A DNA stretch of 64,000 nucleotides from contig JAMXDE010000035.1 in assembly GCA_026770025.1 (NCBI GenBank), positions 1-64,000 on the forward strand, given 5' to 3'. Shown here one piece after another: positions 10,908-21,661 of the stretch. This DNA comes from Craspedostauros australis. Lineage: Eukaryota; Bacillariophyta; Bacillariophyceae; Mastogloiales; Achnanthaceae. Numbering within the stretch: position 1 is the stretch's first letter; the number at the start of each line of letters is the position of its first letter. The notes beneath the pieces are model-generated. The model did not search any database, was not told the origin of the DNA, and worked only from the letters and a program-made list of their open reading frames with translations. Made by a program: the position numbers and the translations under genes.

Positions 10908-13900
10908 ATGACTAATGCCAGCAAGGACACGGTGCTGCCCGGCGAGACCGCAGCAGTAGAACAAACCGATCGAACGGAAATCCAACAGCATGATGATGAT
11001 GGAGTGGATCTCCGTGAGGCCCGTCTGAAGCAAGACAAGGCCCAGCTCAACGAAGCAAAGGCCCAGCTCGAAGCAACACAAGCCATACTGGCTGAAAGAG
11101 AGGCCAATCTCAAGCAACGTATGGAGGCATACGAAGGACTGATGAAGTCGGATCCCGCGACCCCAGGAAGCATCCTTGGTGCCAGCAAGCTCATCAGTGA
11201 GATCATGTCACCCATCATGATGAAGGGACTGGATGACGTCTTGGAGCCCAATGACGAAGGCAACCGCAAGAACGACGAGCCAAAGAACGACGACATCGAC
11301 GATGACAAGAGCAAGGACAACGATGCCAGTGACATCTCGGACGATGATGACGATCTCTTTGGTGGAGGTGGCGGAGACGACTCCGGAGACGACAGCGACC
11401 CAAGCGATGATGATGGTGGCGGCGGAGGCGGGAACGGACCCTCAGCTGGTCGAGGAGGCAAGGTCGGCAAGAAACCGACCAAGCCCATCATGGGAGGAGT
11501 CTGTGCCGAGGAACGTCGGTACATGGCCTGGACTGGTGGAGCACCGAAGGCAGACTGGAGCGGATTGGTGCGCGAGAAGAAGCGATACCACCATCCGTAC
11601 CAACGACGCCCCGCCAACAGCTGTGCTGAATCCAAGATCCAAGTCACCATGGAGAAAGGAATCAGCCCACGCTACAAGCGCGGCGACGATCTTCTCAACT
11701 TCCTCTCCGAGCTGAAGGAAGAGTGTGAGATGAGAGGAATCGATGCCATCACCTACGTCCGAAGCCCAGTGGACAAGACCAAGATGGTGAGCATCTTTGA
11801 CAACTCAGGTATCTACACCTCAGACAATGTCATTGATACCATCAACGACCACCAGGACCTCTACGACGCGTACGATCGGTACAACATGATGACAGCATAC
11901 CGCCTCTTCAAGGGATCCGTGGACCAGGACCTCTTCCGCAAGACCAGTGGACGAGCTCAACCAGAGTACAACCATGACATCCGCATGCTCGTGGTTGAGC
12001 TGGTGATGGGCAGCGATCCATCCACCAACGACAAGTACGAGCGCATCAAGGAGCAAGTCCGACATCTCAAACCCAACAAGTTTCCAGGAGAGAACATCGA
12101 GCTCATGTGCGACAAGTTGGACACCTGGTGCACGCAACTCGAGAAGGCCAACGCGTTCGATGACAACCTCCTGCTCAACATCGTCAACAACTTCCTCGAT
12201 GCAGGTGACCCAGGTGGTCATGGAGAGAAGTTTCGGCATGATCTCCATGACATGTCATCGCTCCTCAACGATCTCCTGATGAAGACCAGGCTGATGGACC
12301 GAGAACCAGCAAAACATCTCCTCCTCCGACACAAGATGACATGGCGCAACATTTGCCGCAAGGCTGTGGTACTCTACAACATCGAGGTGGAAGACGGACG
12401 CTGGCATGCCCACCAACGCACAAAGGACCGATCCATTCCTCGCCATGGCGCTCATGCAGCAACAACCTTGGACCAAGACATCAGCCAAGCCTGGACGCTC
12501 ATCCAGTCCAGCAAAGGCAACTCCCAAGTCGCTGTCAGCTGCTACAACTGCGGCAAGCCTGGTCACATCAAGGCCAACTGTCCACTGCTTGGAAATCGGA
12601 AGCCTAACCAAGGGAGGAAGACAAACAAGAAGATTGATCGTGGCCAATCGCGAAAGAACTCGTGGAAGACCACACCACCTCGCAAAGGAGAGCCCCAGAA
12701 GAAGCTCATGGACAACAAGACGTATCATTGGTGCGCCAAGTGCAAGCACTGGCGCATCTCTCATGGTACATCAGAACACCAAGAGAACTTCGGGGGCAGG
12801 AAGGAGGCCCAAGGCAATCTTGCAATCGACCCTTCGGCATGGATGTGCATGATGGAAACAGAACCAACCAACCATATTGGATTCTGGAAACATCTGCAAC
12901 ACATGCTTACATGGATCCTGCAGTTTGTCCTCATGACCAACCCATCCCTCATCTTCGGCCTGGCTCAGATCATCCTCTTCGGACTCCTCCATGAATGGAA
13001 AACAGTGGCCATCTTCTTGTGGTTAGGGACAGCAACCGCCCTTGGCTACTTACATGGCAGACCATCGGACGATCCCAAGCACCCACCACGAGCACATCTT
13101 CGACATGCAAAGGCTCGTTGGAACAAGGCTTGGAAGAAACGTGGACGCCACAACAAGAGACCAGCGTATGTGGATCCGCATTATCCGATGCGCCTTCGCA
13201 ACGACAATCGCTTCACACGCAATCCATCCGGACTGTATGAGGAGCTCTTCGCAGATGGATCCTTCCAACGCTTTCTTCGCGACCAAGACCGCGGATACCA
13301 ACACAATGGCCATCACGAAGCTTCCACTCCCACATCAGAACAAGTCCGAGAGGATTTTGACCCAGGAGAACCCATTGGCAGACATGACTGGGACATTCCA
13401 ATCCCAAAAGCCGTCTCTGAGCAAGCCATCAGGCTCATCAGTATGCTTCGGAGCTTCTTCGTCCTGGGACATGAGCGTGACATCACTGACCAACTCTATG
13501 GTGCAATGGCAATCAACGTTCCACCCACGTCAAGAGCTGGCAGACTCCTCTCCCTGATGGATACTCCGCATGGCCAGAACGAAGGCCAGTCCACTTTTCA
13601 AGTCATCTGGGACAGCGGAGCGTCGGTGTGTGTCACAAATGACATTCGGGACTTCGTCGGACGAGTGGAAACGCCACACAAGCCCATCTTCCTCAGCGGC
13701 TTTCTCAAGCGCACGCAAGTCACCAAGCGCGGCACCGTGGAATGGGCCATGTTGGACAAGAAAGGGAACCTTCGATACATCCGACTTCCAGCCTACTACA
13801 TCCCATCCTCGCGAGTGAAGCTCTTGAGCACCACTTGTCTTCTGCGCGAAATCCCCGACGAGCATCTCAGAGCGGACGGCAACTCGTGCACCCTATCAGG

Positions 13901-16900
13901 ATCATCTGGAGATGAGGAACGAGGACCAGTTGTGGCAATCTACCATCCACACAGCGGACTACCAACAACCACCGCATATCGCATGAAGGACCTTGGACAC
14001 ATCCCAAGGGCCCTCAACAGCATTGTGACGACGGTGTCCGAGAACAACCTCAACTTGTCGGAACCAAGCAAAGAACTCCTTCGCTGGCACTTCCGACTCG
14101 GTCATCTGGACTTCCGCAAGATCCAGTTCCTCTTCCGGTCTGGAATGCTGGCTCATTCTGAGGCCAAACGCAAGCTCCAGACCGCAGCATCCAAGATCAC
14201 TGACTATCCAAAGTGCTCTGCCTGTCAATTTGGCAAGCAACATGCGCGCCCAGCTCCAGGCATCCGTCGACAAATCGTCCGTGACAGACAAGGTGTCCTC
14301 AGGGCGGATCATCTTCGTCCAGGACAACAGGTCTCGGTTGATCACTTCGTCGGCCGCACACCCGGTCGTTTATTCACCGGATTTGGCAAGACAAGTGAGA
14401 AGGACATGTACTGCGGTGGAGCTGTCTTCGTTGACCACGCATCGGGGTACATCCACGTGGAGCCAGTGACCACACTCGACACCCATTCGACGCTCAAAGC
14501 AAAGCACTCGTTCGAAGACACCTGCAGGGACCTCGGCATCGTCGTGCAGTCCTATCTATCGGACAATGCACGGGTCTTCACATCCAAGGACTATGCGAGA
14601 GAGCTGGAACGATTCCAACAAATCAATCGTTTCGCCGGAGCCGGTGCTCATCATCACAATGGCGTTGTGGAACGCAGCATTCGAACCATCGTTTCCATGG
14701 CACGGACCATGATGATGCATGCCTGCATTCATTGGCCACAGATCTACGAACCCAACATCTGGCCCATGGCGGTTGTCCATGCAGCATATGTTTTCAACCG
14801 CGTCCCCAATCACACCACTGGATTGTCGCCATATGACATCTTCTCACGGGTCCGATTCCCCCACAAGCACTTGCACAACTTGCATGTGTGGGGATCACCT
14901 GCATACGTCCTCAACAAGACTATCGCTGATGGCAAGAAGATCCCTCGTTGGGAACCACGCAGCGAACGTTACGTCAACATGGGACTATCTGCACGACACT
15001 CATCAACGGTTCCTCTACTTCTCAGCCCTCGCACTGGATCCATCACATCCCAATATCATGTGGTCTTTGATGATTGGTTTGCCACCGTGGCAACTGATCC
15101 GAGGGAGCTACCTGACTTCGGATCGGACGACTGGGTGAAGATGTTTGGAGAAACTGAGTACCAATATCCGTTCGATGAGGAAGATCTCCGTCTCCTGGAA
15201 GAAGAGGAAGCTCTTCAGCGAACAGACAGAGAGATTCGTCGAGAACAGCAAACGGATGAAGCCGATCACGACAACAGGCCTCTGGTACCACTTGCCGATG
15301 ACCCACCAGCTGCTCCCCTCACCCAAGCACCAGAGCAGACTGCTGAGCCACCGACAACTCCAAACAATCCATCACCAGACGTCGCTGAGGTCCAGCCACG
15401 GATCGCAACGCCATCCTCTGCTGTGCCATCAACGCCGTTGAATTCGAAGCCGCCTTCGCCAATTGCGAACTCGACGCCAGAGACTATCCCGTTCCAAACC
15501 AAATCACCTTCGTCACAAAACGAACGTGATGAACCTCCATTGGCCGATGCTGATGACGAGGAGCTCCCACCACTACCGGACTCTCCCCAAGAGGGAGGGA
15601 CGCCACCAATGCCCATCACGGCGCAACCGTCGCCTAGACGTGCAACAACACCTGCCAAGCCAAAGCGATCTACTCCTCGCAAGCCATCGAAATCTCGTCA
15701 ACAGAGGGAGCCCATCCGACGATCGGCTCGTATCATGGGACAGCGTACCAGAGCGCCTCCAACACGCCTGCACTACGATACTCTTGGAGGACGCTACTGC
15801 GACGATGATGGAGGTGATATCATCGTCCTTCTCACCGAAGAAGACAACGCATCGACCGCCAACATTGACATGCTTGAGCGACCATCCATTCGCATGGCTA
15901 TCCAAGTACGGGAAGACATCGCTGAGCAGCTTCACATGAACCCCCATATGGAATCAACCTTCGCGAGGGAGCTCGTTCCTCTACTTCACAGCATCGCCAA
16001 TGATCTCAGCACCACCTACGGATCCAGCTCTGAGAACCATCCTTTGCCACCAAGCATTCAGCAAGCACCAACTCGTCTTCGACATCTACTCCCCTTTGGA
16101 CAAAGTCCATTCTTCAGCGTCAATGGAGTCGATGAGTGGCGTGTTCAGATGCGCCCGTGGTCGAACCCAATTCAAATCTGCGATCCCAATGAAGCAGCGG
16201 AACACATACGAGAGACTGAGAGCGCATTTGACACCATCACGTCGCAGCTACGTGTGTCCATGCTGAGACGACTGGGTCAGCTCTCATCCTCAATTCGCAT
16301 CGTCGCTCTTGTCATGTCCAGGCAGCTCTATGGACTTGCATCCATGCTTGGACGAGGTGGTGAGATGATCACCACTCAGGATGACCAAATGGAAGACAAC
16401 GACGACGAATACTACGCCCTCATGGGAGCATTCGAGATGGACAACGACGAACTCGCACCACTGTCCAACTCCCACATGAGCACATGCTTGCTTCAGGAAT
16501 GCAGCGATGTCCTCAGTGCCACCAGATCCTCAGCAGAGCCATCCAACATCCTGCACGTCCAGATGGAGATGCGCCCCTTTTTCGAAACAGACGCAACTGG
16601 GTACCTTGCCAACACAGCCATCATCTGCAAAGCTTCCAGCAGTGACCCTGATACCCTATCATTCGACGAAGCCATGCGTGACAACGATAAAGCGCAATGG
16701 ATGCAAGCAGCTGAAGCCGAGATTCGGGAACTCATCAGCAAAGGCACATGGGATGAGGTGCCAAAGACGCAAGCTACCTCACGTATCTTTCCGGGAACTT
16801 GGGTTTTCCGACGCAAGCGGCTTCCTGATGGTACGGTCAAGAAATACAAAGGACGATGGTGCTGTCGCGGAGACTTGATGGACACCAACGAGTCCGTGTA

Positions 16901-18221
16901 TGCTCCAGTCGTCGCTTGGTCGTCGGTACGAACCTTCCTCATCATTTCCACCATCATGAACTGGTCTACAATCTCCATCGACTTCTCCAATGCATTTGTG
17001 CAGGCAAAGATACACAAGCCTGTGTTCCTACACCTTCCTCGGGGATTCCATTCCACCAACGGTCGCAACACCTGCCTCAGACTCAACAAAAGTCTTTATG
17101 GCCTCAACATCGCTCCACGCTTGTGGTACGAACACTTGCTGAAGGCACTGACCGCTGAAGGCTTTCGAGCATGCGATCAGGAACAGTGCTTATTCATGCG
17201 CAAGGGCATGATGATCGTCCTGTATGTGGACGATGCTGGGATAGCATCCAAGACCGAGCAGGAGGCGGAGGCATTCATTGCTTCCATGCGCAACCGTGGA
17301 TTTGAACTGAAGAAGGAAGGCTCTTTCACCGAATTCCTGGGCATTCAACTGGTGCACGATCCAAAAGCAGGCACGGTGCACATGCTTCAACGCGGACTCA
17401 TCAAGAAGGTCATCGACACGGTTGGCATGCAGAAGTGTAAACCGAATGCCACGCCAACCATCCAGCAAGCTCTCGGAGCCGACGATCACGAGCCGCCATA
17501 TTCGGAAGACTGGAATTACCGCTCCGTGGTAGGTATGCTACTCTACCTGGCAACCAATACTCGCCCGGATATCGCTTTCGCAGTATCCCAGCTCGCCCGA
17601 TTCAGCAACGATCCCAAGCGCACACACGCCAAGGCCATGAAGACGCTGGTGCGATACCTAGCTGGTACATCTGACCGAGGCACGATCATCAAGCCAACTG
17701 GGAAACTGCAGCTGACTTGCTATGTGGATGCCGATTTCGGTGGGTTATATCGATGTGAGGACCATCGCTCAATCAACGCAGCACGATCTCGAACAGGCTA
17801 CATCATCGAGCTTGGGGGCTGTCCTCTTGTCTGGAAGTCGAAACTTCAGACAGAGATTGCCCTCTCTACAATGGAAGCGGAATATGCGGCGCTCTCACAG
17901 GCAATGCGCGTTGTCATCCCACTCATGCAACTCATCCGCGAGATATCCGTTGCAATGGACTTGGACCAAGAATTGGAGGCCGGCATCAAATGCACGGTGT
18001 TTGAGGACAACAACGCTTGTATTTCGCTGGCCAACAACCATCAGGTCACAGCGCGCACGAAGCACTATCTCATCAAGTATCACTTCTTCTGGTACTGGGT
18101 GAAACAGTCCTTCATCGTCATCAAGTACGTGGCCAGCACAGATCAAGTTGCCGACATCTTCACGAAGGGCCTTGCCCACGACCTATTCATCAAGCTCAGG
18201 AAGCTGTTGATGGGTTGGTGA
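10908..18221 (+). CDS. Element 2 gag-pol polyprotein (2437 aa)
   Basis: One uninterrupted frame from the ATG at 10908. The N-terminal gag part has a predicted coiled coil (residues about 35-75), an acidic Asp/Gly-rich stretch (about 120-185) and one CCHC knuckle, CYNCGKPGHIKANC, from residue 545. Protease motif WDSGAS has its Asp at residue 902. GAG-pre-integrase RWHFRLGH follows. The integrase triad is Asp1145, Asp1219 and Glu1255 (35 residues between the last two). After a Pro/Ser-rich linker comes RT with YVDD (Asp2108-Asp2109), then RNase H with YVDADFG (Asp about 2274) and STMEAEY, ending near FTKGL. All catalytic residues expected of Ty1/copia are present. Hydrophobic segments near residues 660-720 are unusual for gag. 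Gag and pol share one frame, so their ratio must be set another way, for example by proteolysis. Confidence 0.95.
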   Translation: MTNASKDTVLPGETAAVEQTDRTEIQQHDDDGVDLREARLKQDKAQLNEAKAQLEATQAILAEREANLKQRMEAYEGLMKSDPATPGSILGASKLISEIMSPIMMKGLDDVLEPNDEGNRKNDEPKNDDIDDDKSKDNDASDISDDDDDLFGGGGGDDSGDDSDPSDDDGGGGGGNGPSAGRGGKVGKKPTKPIMGGVCAEERRYMAWTGGAPKADWSGLVREKKRYHHPYQRRPANSCAESKIQVTMEKGISPRYKRGDDLLNFLSELKEECEMRGIDAITYVRSPVDKTKMVSIFDNSGIYTSDNVIDTINDHQDLYDAYDRYNMMTAYRLFKGSVDQDLFRKTSGRAQPEYNHDIRMLVVELVMGSDPSTNDKYERIKEQVRHLKPNKFPGENIELMCDKLDTWCTQLEKANAFDDNLLLNIVNNFLDAGDPGGHGEKFRHDLHDMSSLLNDLLMKTRLMDREPAKHLLLRHKMTWRNICRKAVVLYNIEVEDGRWHAHQRTKDRSIPRHGAHAATTLDQDISQAWTLIQSSKGNSQVAVSCYNCGKPGHIKANCPLLGNRKPNQGRKTNKKIDRGQSRKNSWKTTPPRKGEPQKKLMDNKTYHWCAKCKHWRISHGTSEHQENFGGRKEAQGNLAIDPSAWMCMMETEPTNHIGFWKHLQHMLTWILQFVLMTNPSLIFGLAQIILFGLLHEWKTVAIFLWLGTATALGYLHGRPSDDPKHPPRAHLRHAKARWNKAWKKRGRHNKRPAYVDPHYPMRLRNDNRFTRNPSGLYEELFADGSFQRFLRDQDRGYQHNGHHEASTPTSEQVREDFDPGEPIGRHDWDIPIPKAVSEQAIRLISMLRSFFVLGHERDITDQLYGAMAINVPPTSRAGRLLSLMDTPHGQNEGQSTFQVIWDSGASVCVTNDIRDFVGRVETPHKPIFLSGFLKRTQVTKRGTVEWAMLDKKGNLRYIRLPAYYIPSSRVKLLSTTCLLREIPDEHLRADGNSCTLSGSSGDEERGPVVAIYHPHSGLPTTTAYRMKDLGHIPRALNSIVTTVSENNLNLSEPSKELLRWHFRLGHLDFRKIQFLFRSGMLAHSEAKRKLQTAASKITDYPKCSACQFGKQHARPAPGIRRQIVRDRQGVLRADHLRPGQQVSVDHFVGRTPGRLFTGFGKTSEKDMYCGGAVFVDHASGYIHVEPVTTLDTHSTLKAKHSFEDTCRDLGIVVQSYLSDNARVFTSKDYARELERFQQINRFAGAGAHHHNGVVERSIRTIVSMARTMMMHACIHWPQIYEPNIWPMAVVHAAYVFNRVPNHTTGLSPYDIFSRVRFPHKHLHNLHVWGSPAYVLNKTIADGKKIPRWEPRSERYVNMGLSARHSSTVPLLLSPRTGSITSQYHVVFDDWFATVATDPRELPDFGSDDWVKMFGETEYQYPFDEEDLRLLEEEEALQRTDREIRREQQTDEADHDNRPLVPLADDPPAAPLTQAPEQTAEPPTTPNNPSPDVAEVQPRIATPSSAVPSTPLNSKPPSPIANSTPETIPFQTKSPSSQNERDEPPLADADDEELPPLPDSPQEGGTPPMPITAQPSPRRATTPAKPKRSTPRKPSKSRQQREPIRRSARIMGQRTRAPPTRLHYDTLGGRYCDDDGGDIIVLLTEEDNASTANIDMLERPSIRMAIQVREDIAEQLHMNPHMESTFARELVPLLHSIANDLSTTYGSSSENHPLPPSIQQAPTRLRHLLPFGQSPFFSVNGVDEWRVQMRPWSNPIQICDPNEAAEHIRETESAFDTITSQLRVSMLRRLGQLSSSIRIVALVMSRQLYGLASMLGRGGEMITTQDDQMEDNDDEYYALMGAFEMDNDELAPLSNSHMSTCLLQECSDVLSATRSSAEPSNILHVQMEMRPFFETDATGYLANTAIICKASSSDPDTLSFDEAMRDNDKAQWMQAAEAEIRELISKGTWDEVPKTQATSRIFPGTWVFRRKRLPDGTVKKYKGRWCCRGDLMDTNESVYAPVVAWSSVRTFLIISTIMNWSTISIDFSNAFVQAKIHKPVFLHLPRGFHSTNGRNTCLRLNKSLYGLNIAPRLWYEHLLKALTAEGFRACDQEQCLFMRKGMMIVLYVDDAGIASKTEQEAEAFIASMRNRGFELKKEGSFTEFLGIQLVHDPKAGTVHMLQRGLIKKVIDTVGMQKCKPNATPTIQQALGADDHEPPYSEDWNYRSVVGMLLYLATNTRPDIAFAVSQLARFSNDPKRTHAKAMKTLVRYLAGTSDRGTIIKPTGKLQLTCYVDADFGGLYRCEDHRSINAARSRTGYIIELGGCPLVWKSKLQTEIALSTMEAEYAALSQAMRVVIPLMQLIREISVAMDLDQELEAGIKCTVFEDNNACISLANNHQVTARTKHYLIKYHFFWYWVKQSFIVIKYVASTDQVADIFTKGLAHDLFIKLRKLLMGW

Positions 18222-18264
18222 CGGTGTGCCTCGCCTCAGGGACTCCCTTCTCACGCAACGTATC

Positions 18265-18274
18265 GAGAGGGAGA
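18265..18274 (+). other. Polypurine tract of element 2
   Basis: The purine-rich stretch GAGAGGGAGA immediately precedes the 3' LTR, which supports the LTR starting at GTTACA (18275). Confidence 0.7.
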
Positions 18275-19148
18275 GTTACAACATGAGGCCCTGGACGTCC
18301 GACAGCAGGACACTCTTCGGAGTTTCCTTGTAATCGGATTAGTCCAATTTGACAATTTCCCCCCCAAAATATTTGGTCTTGGTTTTCTCACGACTGTCCG
18401 CCAACGCGAAGCGCGTACCCCTGGGTACGAACCAAGACCAAGTGAGAATTATCAAGCTACAAGGGATTGGAGACTACCAATCACAGATGCCTGTCAAGAG
18501 GTTCATTGCAGCTTATGTTTGAATCACAAGAGTGATTGCATCGAACTGCAAAGACTGCTTGGCTGTAAGATCCCAGCCCTTGACATGATTAGCATGATAG
18601 AAGAAAGGGTCATGCCCAACAGCTCTCTGCTGCTCAGCAACGAACCAAGATCAACAGGAGAACATAGGATGATCAAAGAGTCGATACACTGCAAGAAGGG
18701 AGTGAAACAAGGCACACAACCAAGTGTCTTGCCCCACAGAAAACACAACGATGTCTGCAGGAAATCTCCTGCAAACAACACTGCCAAGAAACATGTCCTG
18801 CATGATTGTTGCCTCTTCATTGTCTTCATCATCATCTTCATTGTCTTCATCAACTTAATCATAAAATGCAAAAGTTCACAACTCAAAACACTCTTCAAAC
18901 ACAGTACAAATCAATTGCATTCACTCTCGTCTTCCCATCGTAAACTCTGACACCAAACGACTTCATCAGTCGGTCCGAGTTGCGACATTGAACGCTTGCT
19001 CAAGGCAACGCAACAAACAATTTTCTCACAGCAACAAAAACACAAAGTCCGTCCCTATTGTCAACAACAACAACAACAACAAACAATCCAATCCGGATTT
19101 GTTCCATCTACGGGGACATCTCGGACACGCGAACTAACGAAATTTAAC
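18275..19148 (+). repeat. 3' LTR of element 2
   Basis: Offset 8520 from the 5' LTR and apparently identical. It ends about 770 bp before the seipin start in unit A, so LTR promoter or terminator activity could affect that gene. Confidence 0.9.
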
Positions 19149-19154
19149 TATAAC

Positions 19155-19916
19155 CCTTCTCCGTTAAATACGGTCCCAACCCATGTCGCATACAAATCTC
19201 GACCGATCGGAGTAGTATGGATTTGTTGTTCCGGTTTTGAACGCTTCTGGGAGACCAGTCATAATTTCATAACGAGTTGTGTGCAACATGCATTTAGTCA
19301 GTAGTGTCACGGGACTCATTTCCGCTGAGTCTGTGTTGTCAATACTCCACAGGATTCGTAATCGCCACTTGGGATCAGGATGAGCGAGGCTCGTCAGTTG
19401 TGAAATTATGTGCCTTGCGACTACCAACACTCACAAAGTGTACGTCTTTGGAGATACACAGCAATCCGTAGCCGTACTTCTCCCAGATTTGGAGGTGCTC
19501 GATGCAGGCGTGAAATTACAGAAGAGGGAAGCAAGATCATTTCCCTCCATCCGACCAAGAATGAAGAGAAAGAACCAACCGATGGCCAACGTATGCCAAC
19601 AATCCCAACAATGCCAACACCGCGTCGCTACCAAAAATGAAGGGAAGAAGGCGACATAACAATAGGACGCACCTTGCGGCAATGATTGTTTCGGACCAGC
19701 AAGAGGAGGGTGGGACGGAGCAAAGCAGAGCACAGAAGGGACGTTGTGGTGGATGAGACTGATTGCGACGAGCAGGCGCAAGCATCCTTGGAAGTGGAAG
19801 CGCAGGTGGAAGTGCAGATGTAAGCGCAAGGACCTACTCTGCTCGACTCGATTCGACTCTAATCGTATCAAAAGTGGTATCGGCGCCACCAAGATCACGA
19901 GGCTCATCATCCCATC
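19155..19916. other. Seipin A upstream region
   Basis: Contains overlapping short frames on both strands without a recognisable domain. The corresponding stretches are 29325-30087 (B) and 39769-40531 (C). In C a frame stays open from 39998 into the seipin start; in A it is not continuous. It is probably promoter/5' UTR sequence. Confidence 0.45.
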
Positions 19917-21661
19917 ATGGCCGACACCTCCCAAAACCAACACATTGTTCACCGCCTTGCTTCGACTGCGTCTGATGTACTGTTGCTCTCGTCTGCGTAC
20001 GGGTTGCCCGTGCCATCATGGGCAACGACAGCCATCGCGATGAGCAATGGAAACTCCAGCATCTTGCATCGCTCATCTTTCGTGCACAATGCAACAGGCG
20101 GAGATGGCAACCACGGTGCAAACAACAATGACAACGATAATGACAGCAGAACCAGCGCAGATGGATTCATGGGCTTCATTCCCTTGTTGGAAAAGCTCGT
20201 CATCTACTGGAGCATAGTCGTGGTGATCCTCTTGACATCCGTGTTGTCCTACGGACTGTTCGATATCGTTGTGATGCCATCCCACGACATCACGATGCCA
20301 CTCTACTTCGATTCCACTGAGATGTCCATCCATCCAACTGAACATCATCTCGTGCAACAATGGTGGCTGGAGCAGCAGCAGAAACAGATGCGAGTGCGGA
20401 TGAGGGAGGACGGAAAGCACCAAATGGAGAAAGAGGGGTTACAAGAATGCAAACAATATGAAACAGATATAGCCATCATGACAGCAGCAACAGCAGCAGC
20501 AACAGCGAGAGCAGTCATGAAGCTGGCGTTGAGTCGCAACAGGAGACAATCTCCCACTCATCACCACCACCATCGCATGGGCAAGCTCAAGCCCAAGCAC
20601 AACCTCAGATGCCACCGCAGAACCAAATACCCAATCTTTCAGTTGATCAGCGGCGTGCCTTGCAACGATCGCCTTGAGCAACTGCCGATCTTTTCACCAA
20701 GCACACGCAATGGGAACCATACCTTGACCGCCATCACCCCAAACCACGACCTCGCTCCGCGTTGAAGGCAAACCAACCGTACGCCATCGAAATTGCGCTG
20801 GAACTTCCAGAATCGCTGACCAACCGAGAGTTGGACATCTTCGGTGTGCACGTGACATTGCAATCCGCAAATGGAATGGCCCTGGCAACATCTGTGCGAT
20901 CCACGCAACATCCGCACGAAAGTGACTGGATATCGCTGATTCGAAAATGGACACTGCTGGTGCTGCATCTCGTCGGTGCTATCCTAGAAAATCGAACCAC
21001 CGTGATCCCGTCGTGTCATTACGTCATGGAACGAAATCAGCATCCGTTATGGTCTATCACTGTTCGGTTAGTGAGTAGAACTACAAGGCGGCGGCGAACA
21101 CAACGCGCGAGCTCTCCAGCAGCGTCGACAGAATGGACACCGTCTCATGATGACGATCTCTACAATGACGATGTGCAAGCCAGCACAGCGCACGTCTGTA
21201 TTGGAAGAGAGCTGAAGCCATACCAGTACGTTCTGAAGCACTGGTTCTTCACGCGTGCGATGATTGGCATCAGTGCCATCTTCGTATTCCAATCCGCCTC
21301 CGTAGGCCTGCTGATGTATCTGTGGGAACGCCGACGGCAAGGTCTTGAAGAAAGAGCCAGCGATGCTTCGCTCCAACTGGAACTGGATGAGTCGTTAGAT
21401 TTTCACGACGGCAACAATGGTGGGGTCGGGGAACATGATGACACTGATGATGGACCCTGGTCGAGCACCTTGGTGGATGGGGCGCAGGCGCCGCCACAGT
21501 CGCAGGCGAATGCCGTAGTCAGTGAGGATTCCAACGGCACCAATGGCCAAAACACCGACGGTGATTCGACCAGTCCCGATGTCGACCCCGATATCCACTC
21601 CGATGCTAACGCTGAGACCTCCCCTCGAAGCGAGTCTCCAACAATCATCGTGGATGAATAG
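19917..21661 (+). CDS. seipin: Seipin-family protein, copy A
   Basis: Seipin is an ER membrane protein that organises lipid-droplet formation at ER contact sites. The sequence shows a first membrane segment (residues about 95-117), then MPLYFD after it as in seipins, the luminal hallmark YAIEIALELPESLTNREL with the LELPES core, a conserved stretch ending ENRTTVIPSCHYVMERNQHP, and a second membrane segment (about 340-367) followed by an acidic, disordered tail. The reading frame changes between the two halves, so an intron is needed. A phase-compatible GT-AG pair is 20394/20701, giving exons 19917-20393 and 20702-21661 and a 478-aa protein; this boundary is inferred. The ATG at 19917 has a favourable context (catcATGG) but is not proven. 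The C-terminal 299 residues are identical in unit B. It is convergent with the gene at 22529-24711. Confidence 0.85.

Larger units (their letters stand above)
9755..19148 (+). mobile_element. Copia-type LTR retrotransposon 2, apparently intact
   Basis: A 9.4-kb element with 874-bp LTRs (9755-10628 and 18275-19148) that look identical, flanked by tataac (9748-9753 and 19149-19154). Unit B has the empty site at 29319-29324. A single extra G at 9754 separates the left duplication from the LTR. The LTR ends are GTTA...TAAC rather than the usual TG...CA. A primer binding site, a polypurine tract and one uninterrupted 2437-codon gag-pol frame are all present, so the element could be autonomous and recently active. 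Confidence 0.95.

Noticed and set aside
11233..11715. 160-codon frame inside element 2 gag
   Set aside because: Shadow of the Asp/Gly-rich gag segment in another frame; Thr/Arg-rich composition without a domain.
20460..20680. CAG-repeat stretch as a Gln- or Ser-rich exon of seipin
   Set aside because: Different frames give Ala/Thr-, Gln- or Ser-rich peptides, and the frame that joins the luminal domain has an in-frame TGA in all three copies. An intron (20394-20701) is simpler, though not proven.
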